Of a DNA stretch of 64,000 nucleotides, positions 60,956 through 64,000 are shown in pieces. The DNA lies in contig CAWEIK010000001.1 of NCBI GenBank assembly GCA_963809175.1, positions 1,302,001 through 1,366,000 of the forward strand, read 5' to 3'. The notes beneath the pieces are model-generated. The model saw only the letters and a list, made by a program, of their open reading frames with translations. It did not search any database and was not told the origin of the DNA. The number at the start of each line of letters is the position of its first letter. Within the stretch, counting starts at the first letter, position 1. The DNA is from JACCTU01 sp963809175 (GTDB lineage: Bacteria; Actinomycetota; Thermoleophilia; Gaiellales; Gaiellaceae). The translations under genes and the position numbers were made by a program.

Positions 60956-61438
60956 CTAGGCAGCGGAGCGGCGCTGGTGCGCTTCGAGCACCGTGCTCGC
61001 GCTCTCGACGATCGCGGTTGCGCGGGTGACGTCTTCGGCGGTGAAGACGGTCGTTCCCTCGCGGTAGATCTCGAACAGCCCCCAGCAGTCCTCTTCGACC
61101 ACGAACGGGACCATGATCAGGGAGTCGAACTTCAGGTCGCGCAGGAGCTCGGCCTCGCTCGGGTCGACGTCCGCGTCGAGGAGCGAGACGATGTGCGGCT
61201 CGCAGCGCTCGATCACCTCCTGCGTCAGCGGGAAGTCCGGCAGCAGGTAGCCGCGCCCGAGCTGGATCTTCCGGCCGTCGATCGAGTGCTCGCAGAGGTC
61301 GACGAGGAGCTGGCCGACCACGCGCGAGAGGTTGCAGGCATCCGCCTCGAGTTCGTTCGTCAAGAGCACGCACGCAGCCTTGAGGACGCCGGGGACCGTC
61401 GTCTCGCGCTCGAGCGTCTCCGCCGCGGAGAGAGCCAT
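60956..61438 (-). CDS. single-GAF-domain protein
   Basis: 160 aa, one GAF domain: LKAACVLLTNELEADACNLSR, FDSLIMVPFVVEEDCWGLFE and a closing helix FTAEDVTRATAIVESASTVL. No output domain; it may bind a small molecule and act in trans. Lies between tRNA-Arg and tRNA-His. Confidence 0.8.
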   Translation of the reverse strand: MALSAAETLERETTVPGVLKAACVLLTNELEADACNLSRVVGQLLVDLCEHSIDGRKIQLGRGYLLPDFPLTQEVIERCEPHIVSLLDADVDPSEAELLRDLKFDSLIMVPFVVEEDCWGLFEIYREGTTVFTAEDVTRATAIVESASTVLEAHQRRSAA

Positions 61439-61514
61439 GAAGCGGGTATCGACGGATCGGCGCTCGGGCTTGATGGCTGCGGGAGGCGGATGTACCCCGC
61501 CTCCCGCCTGCCTA

Positions 61515-61588
61515 GGTGGCGGACGGGACTCGAACCCGCGACCACCGGGACCACAACCCGGGGCTCTACCAACTGAGCTACCGCCACC
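61515..61588 (-). tRNA. tRNA-His (GTG)
   Basis: On minus: acceptor GGTGGCG.../...CGCCACC with the extra 5' G typical of His, anticodon in CCCGGG-TTGTGGT-CCCGG, T arm GCGGG-TTCGAGT-CCCGT. Confidence 0.95.
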
Positions 61589-61603
61589 GCGCGAAGGACA
61601 GGA

Positions 61604-61609
61604 TAGCCT
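61604..61609 (+). promoter_or_regulatory. -10 box TAGCCT, leaderless-type (dehydrogenase)
   Basis: TAGCCT is 6 nt before GTG 61616; tRNA-His starts at 61588 on the other strand. Confidence 0.5.
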
Positions 61610-61615
61610 CGCCGG

Positions 61616-62530
61616 GTGCGCGTCCTCGCGTCTCGAAGGTTCCCGGGGCCGGCCTGGGACGCACTGGACGACGTGGGCGTGGAGTGGCCGGTCACCGAAC
61701 CACGGCCCGGTGTCGAGGTCCTCGCGGTCGTGGCGGCCACCGTCGGCGACGAGCTGCTCGGGCTCCTGCCCGACCTCCGGCTCGTCGCCGGCTACGGCGT
61801 CGGCTACGACGGGATCGACGTCGAGGCCTGCGCTCGCCGCGGCGTTGCCGTCACGAACACGCCCGACGCTCTCGGGATCGCCACCGCCGACCTGACGATG
61901 GCGCTCGTGCTCGCGACCCGCCGCCGCCTCGTCGAGGGCGACCGGTTCGTCCGCGAGGGGAAGTGGGCGTCGGGCTGGTACGTCGGCGATCTCATGGGCG
62001 ACGAGATCGGCGGCGCGACGCTCGGGATCGTCGGCCTCGGCCGAATCGGCAGCGCGGTCGCGACGCGCGCGCGGGCGTTCGGGATGAACGTGCTCCACAC
62101 GCGCCGCGAGGACGACGGGAGCCCCGACCGCCGCGAGCTCGACGACCTGCTTCGCGAGTCCGACGTCGTCACGCTCCACGTGCCGCTGACCGACGAGACG
62201 CACGGGCTGCTCGACGCGCGGCGGCTCGCGCTGCTCCGGGACGGTGCGTGCCTGATCAACACCGCGCGCGGCGCGATCGTCGACGAGGACGCCCTCGTCG
62301 CCGAGCTCGCCTCCGGCCGTCTGCGCGCAGGCCTCGACGTCTTCGTGCACGAGCCCAACGTGCCGAAGGCGCTCCTCGACCTGCCGAACGTCGTTCTCTC
62401 CCCACACGTGGGGAGCGCGACGCGTGCGACGCGTGAGGCAGCCACCGCTGAGCTCGTCGCGAACATCCTCGCCGCGCTCGAGCGAAGACCGCTGCCGAAT
62501 CCTGTTCCCGGCTCGGCTACCGTGTCGTGA
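61616..62530 (+). CDS. D-isomer-specific 2-hydroxyacid dehydrogenase
   Basis: 304 aa. NAD-binding GATLGIVGLGRIGSAVA, catalytic Arg in INTARGAIVDEDAL, Glu in FVHEPNVPKALL and His in SPHVGSATRATREA. YGVGYDGIDV is the typical N-terminal domain motif. Glyoxylate/hydroxypyruvate-reductase-like; substrate not certain. Stop lies 1 base before tRNA-Arg. Confidence 0.93.
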   Translation: MRVLASRRFPGPAWDALDDVGVEWPVTEPRPGVEVLAVVAATVGDELLGLLPDLRLVAGYGVGYDGIDVEACARRGVAVTNTPDALGIATADLTMALVLATRRRLVEGDRFVREGKWASGWYVGDLMGDEIGGATLGIVGLGRIGSAVATRARAFGMNVLHTRREDDGSPDRRELDDLLRESDVVTLHVPLTDETHGLLDARRLALLRDGACLINTARGAIVDEDALVAELASGRLRAGLDVFVHEPNVPKALLDLPNVVLSPHVGSATRATREAATAELVANILAALERRPLPNPVPGSATVS

Positions 62531-62531
62531 A

Positions 62532-62603
62532 GGCCCCGTAGCTCAGTGGATAGAGCGGCAGACTTCGAATCTGCGCGCGGTGGTTCGACTCCACCCGGGG
62601 CCA
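62532..62603 (+). tRNA. tRNA-Arg (TCG)
   Basis: Acceptor GGCCCCG / CGGGGCC, anticodon arm GCAGA-CTTCGAA-TCTGC (TCG), T arm GGTGG-TTCGACT-CCACC. Discriminator A. Confidence 0.95.
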
Positions 62604-62608
62604 TGTAG

Positions 62609-62637
62609 CCGCGGAAAATGCTGCGCATTTTCCGCGG
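62609..62637. terminator. 13-bp hairpin after tRNA-Arg
   Basis: CCGCGGAAAATGC / GCATTTTCCGCGG with loop TGC, 6 nt after the tRNA; no external T-tract. 62638-62688 holds nothing else recognisable. Confidence 0.5.
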
Positions 62638-62688
62638 GGGAGTGCGGCTCCGTCCTCGGATGCGAGCGCTAGCCTCCAGTTGCACCGA

Positions 62689-62772
62689 GCGGGCGTGGCG
62701 GAACTGGTAGACGCGACGGGTTTAGGACCCGTTGGGCGAAAGCCCTTGGAGGTTCGAGTCCTCTCGCCCGCA
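62689..62772 (+). tRNA. tRNA-Leu (TAG)
   Basis: 84 nt with long variable arm (TGGGCGAAAGCCCTT). Acceptor GCGGGCG / CGCCCGC, anticodon loop TTTAGGA (TAG), T arm GGAGG-TTCGAGT-CCTCT. Confidence 0.96.
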
Positions 62773-62782
62773 TCGGCTGTAA

Positions 62783-63985
62783 CTAACGAACCGGCAGGAC
62801 GAGCTGGAAGCGCGCGCCGTGGGGTTGCGCGGGCTCGTAGATCAGGTCGCCGCGGTGCGCCTGCGCGTACGAGCGGGCGATCGCGAGGCCGAGCCCGGTC
62901 CCCGTGCGGGAGCGTGCGCCGGTGCTCCGCGTGAACCGCTCGAACAGGTCGGGCACGAACTCGGGCGGCACGCCTTCGCCGTGATCCTCGACGGTGACGC
63001 GAAAGTGCCGGTCGTTCTTCTCGGCCGAGATCCGAACCGGAGCCGAGCCGTAGCGGCAGGCGTTCACGAGGAGGTTGGAGACGATCCGGTCGAGCGCGTC
63101 GGGGTCGACCTCGGCGACGAGGCGCGAGTCGACGTCGATCTCGACGACGCCCGCTTCCTCGCCGAGCACGGCGGCGACGATCTCCTCGACGCGGGGCCGG
63201 ATCGCGAGCGCGGTCGGCCGGATGTCGACGGCGTCGGCCTCGAGCCTCGAGAGGTCGAGCAGCTGCTCGACGAGCGCCTTCATCCGCGTCGTCTGTCCCC
63301 GCAGCACGGACTCGAGCTCGTCGACCTGGCCGATCGTCAACTGGTCGCGGCGGGCGTGGATCGTCTCGACCAGACCATGGATCGTCGCGACCGGCGTTCG
63401 CAGCTCGTGGGCGGCCAGTGCGACGAAGTTCGTCTTGACCTCGTCGGCCCGCTCGAGCGTTTCGCGCAGCTCGCGTTCGTGCGCGAACAGCCGCGCGCGA
63501 TCGAGTGCCAGCGCGGTCAGTGCGGCGAGTGTCCGGACCAGCGCGAGCTCCTCGGCGCCGAAGAAGGGCGTGTACGTGCTCGTCCAGAGCTTGACCTCTC
63601 CCGCGGGGCTGTCGACCGCGACGATCCGGTGGGCAACGTCGTTGCCGTCGCCGTAGGCACCGAGCAGCTCGCCCTCGCGATTGCGGAGCTCGACCGCGCG
63701 GGCGCCGACGATCTCGGCCATCGGCGGCAGGACGTGGCCGACGACCTCGCCTCGAGACGTCGCGCCCATCAGCTCGGCGATCGCTCCCTGGAGACGGGTC
63801 GTCTCGGGACGACGCCAAGCCGTGCGGAGGATCGCCGGAGGCGCCAGGCCCACCAGGAACAGCAGCGCGCTCACGCTGGACAGGAGCCCCGAGGCCAGCG
63901 AGGCGACCGAGTCTTCGGATCCTTCGCCGACGCTGATCAGGAGCGCGAGCGTGATCGTCGCGGCTGCGACCGCGAGCAACCGCAT
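62783..63985 (-). CDS. GAF-containing sensor histidine kinase, possibly 5' partial
   Basis: 400 aa from ATG 63985. Two membrane segments are visible at the N-terminus, a divergent GAF domain (about 60-170), HisKA with FVALAAHELRTPVATIHGL (His about 193), HATPase with VSNLLVNACRYG, VEDHGEGVPPEFV and GTGLGLAIARSY. The reading frame is open to the window end, so more membrane segments may lie outside. No response regulator within view. Confidence 0.88.
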   Translation of the reverse strand: MRLLAVAAATITLALLISVGEGSEDSVASLASGLLSSVSALLFLVGLAPPAILRTAWRRPETTRLQGAIAELMGATSRGEVVGHVLPPMAEIVGARAVELRNREGELLGAYGDGNDVAHRIVAVDSPAGEVKLWTSTYTPFFGAEELALVRTLAALTALALDRARLFAHERELRETLERADEVKTNFVALAAHELRTPVATIHGLVETIHARRDQLTIGQVDELESVLRGQTTRMKALVEQLLDLSRLEADAVDIRPTALAIRPRVEEIVAAVLGEEAGVVEIDVDSRLVAEVDPDALDRIVSNLLVNACRYGSAPVRISAEKNDRHFRVTVEDHGEGVPPEFVPDLFERFTRSTGARSRTGTGLGLAIARSYAQAHRGDLIYEPAQPHGARFQLVLPVR

Positions 63986-64000
63986 GCGCTTGCGCGGAAC

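Overview
The window is about 64 kb of very GC-rich (roughly 70 %) bacterial chromosome. Genes are tightly packed, with many 1-4 base start/stop overlaps and GTG/TTG starts. The gene order rplM-rpsI-glmM-glmS followed by acpS-nnr-alr, together with the protein styles (DUF6458, mycobacterial-type pyrF, AhpE-like peroxiredoxin, multi-GAF kinases), suggests an actinobacterium, probably a deep lineage such as Thermoleophilia. That assignment is inference. Nothing looks like a prophage, plasmid, insertion sequence or CRISPR array; this is core chromosome.

Layout. 0-6.8 kb: a DNA glycosylase end, a DUF72/amidotransferase pair, a secreted protein, and a coupled secreted hydrolase plus solute-binding protein. 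6.8-13.4 kb: murI, rph, mgtC, rdgB, yihY, pyrE, HU, a peptidoglycan amidase and pyrF. 13.4-16.1 kb: a LysM protein, a D,D-carboxypeptidase, a PfkB kinase and DUF6458. 16.3-22.3 kb: guaB-guaA, acylphosphatase, a UDG-like protein, an MFS transporter, rplM and rpsI. 22.3-31.9 kb: glmM, glmS, an FAD oxidoreductase, arfB, a HAD phosphatase, acpS, nnr, alr and a methyltransferase. 31.9-38.6 kb: SDR, a large subtilase, fabI and an ABC exporter. 38.6-45.6 kb: a redox-flavoured region with ridA, a glutamate-cysteine ligase relative, an AhpE-like peroxiredoxin, a haem-oxygenase-fold protein, DUF2231 and thioredoxin. 45.7-51.7 kb: ileS, tag and ispH. 51.9-56.2 kb: a multi-GAF histidine kinase and its receiver protein. 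56-64 kb: six tRNAs among two CAP-domain proteins, EamA, CtaG, cyclophilin, an AI-2E transporter, a GAF protein, a hydroxyacid dehydrogenase and a second histidine kinase cut by the window edge.

Main discoveries. (1) The AhpE-like peroxiredoxin at 39993-40451 (minus) has an in-frame TGA exactly at the peroxidatic cysteine position (codon 45). A perfect 7-bp stem with a 5-nt loop begins 14 nt after it. This is best read as a selenocysteine codon with a bacterial SECIS. It is translationally coupled to a glutamate-cysteine-ligase-like gene. (2) At least 20 transcription units have a TANNNT -10 box 6-9 nt before the start codon, pointing to pervasive leaderless mRNAs; many divergent pairs have only about 20-30 bp between start codons. 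(3) About fifteen otherwise intact genes carry a one-base frameshift, nearly all in the +1 (extra base) direction. This looks like a sequencing/assembly signature or a recent mutational bias, so the broken genes are annotated as joined. (4) Two near-identical intergenic palindromes resemble DosR-type boxes; one lies in a strongly structured 250-bp spacer before the multi-GAF kinase. (5) A 26-bp AT-rich tandem repeat adjoins a textbook sigma-70 promoter before a CAP-domain gene.
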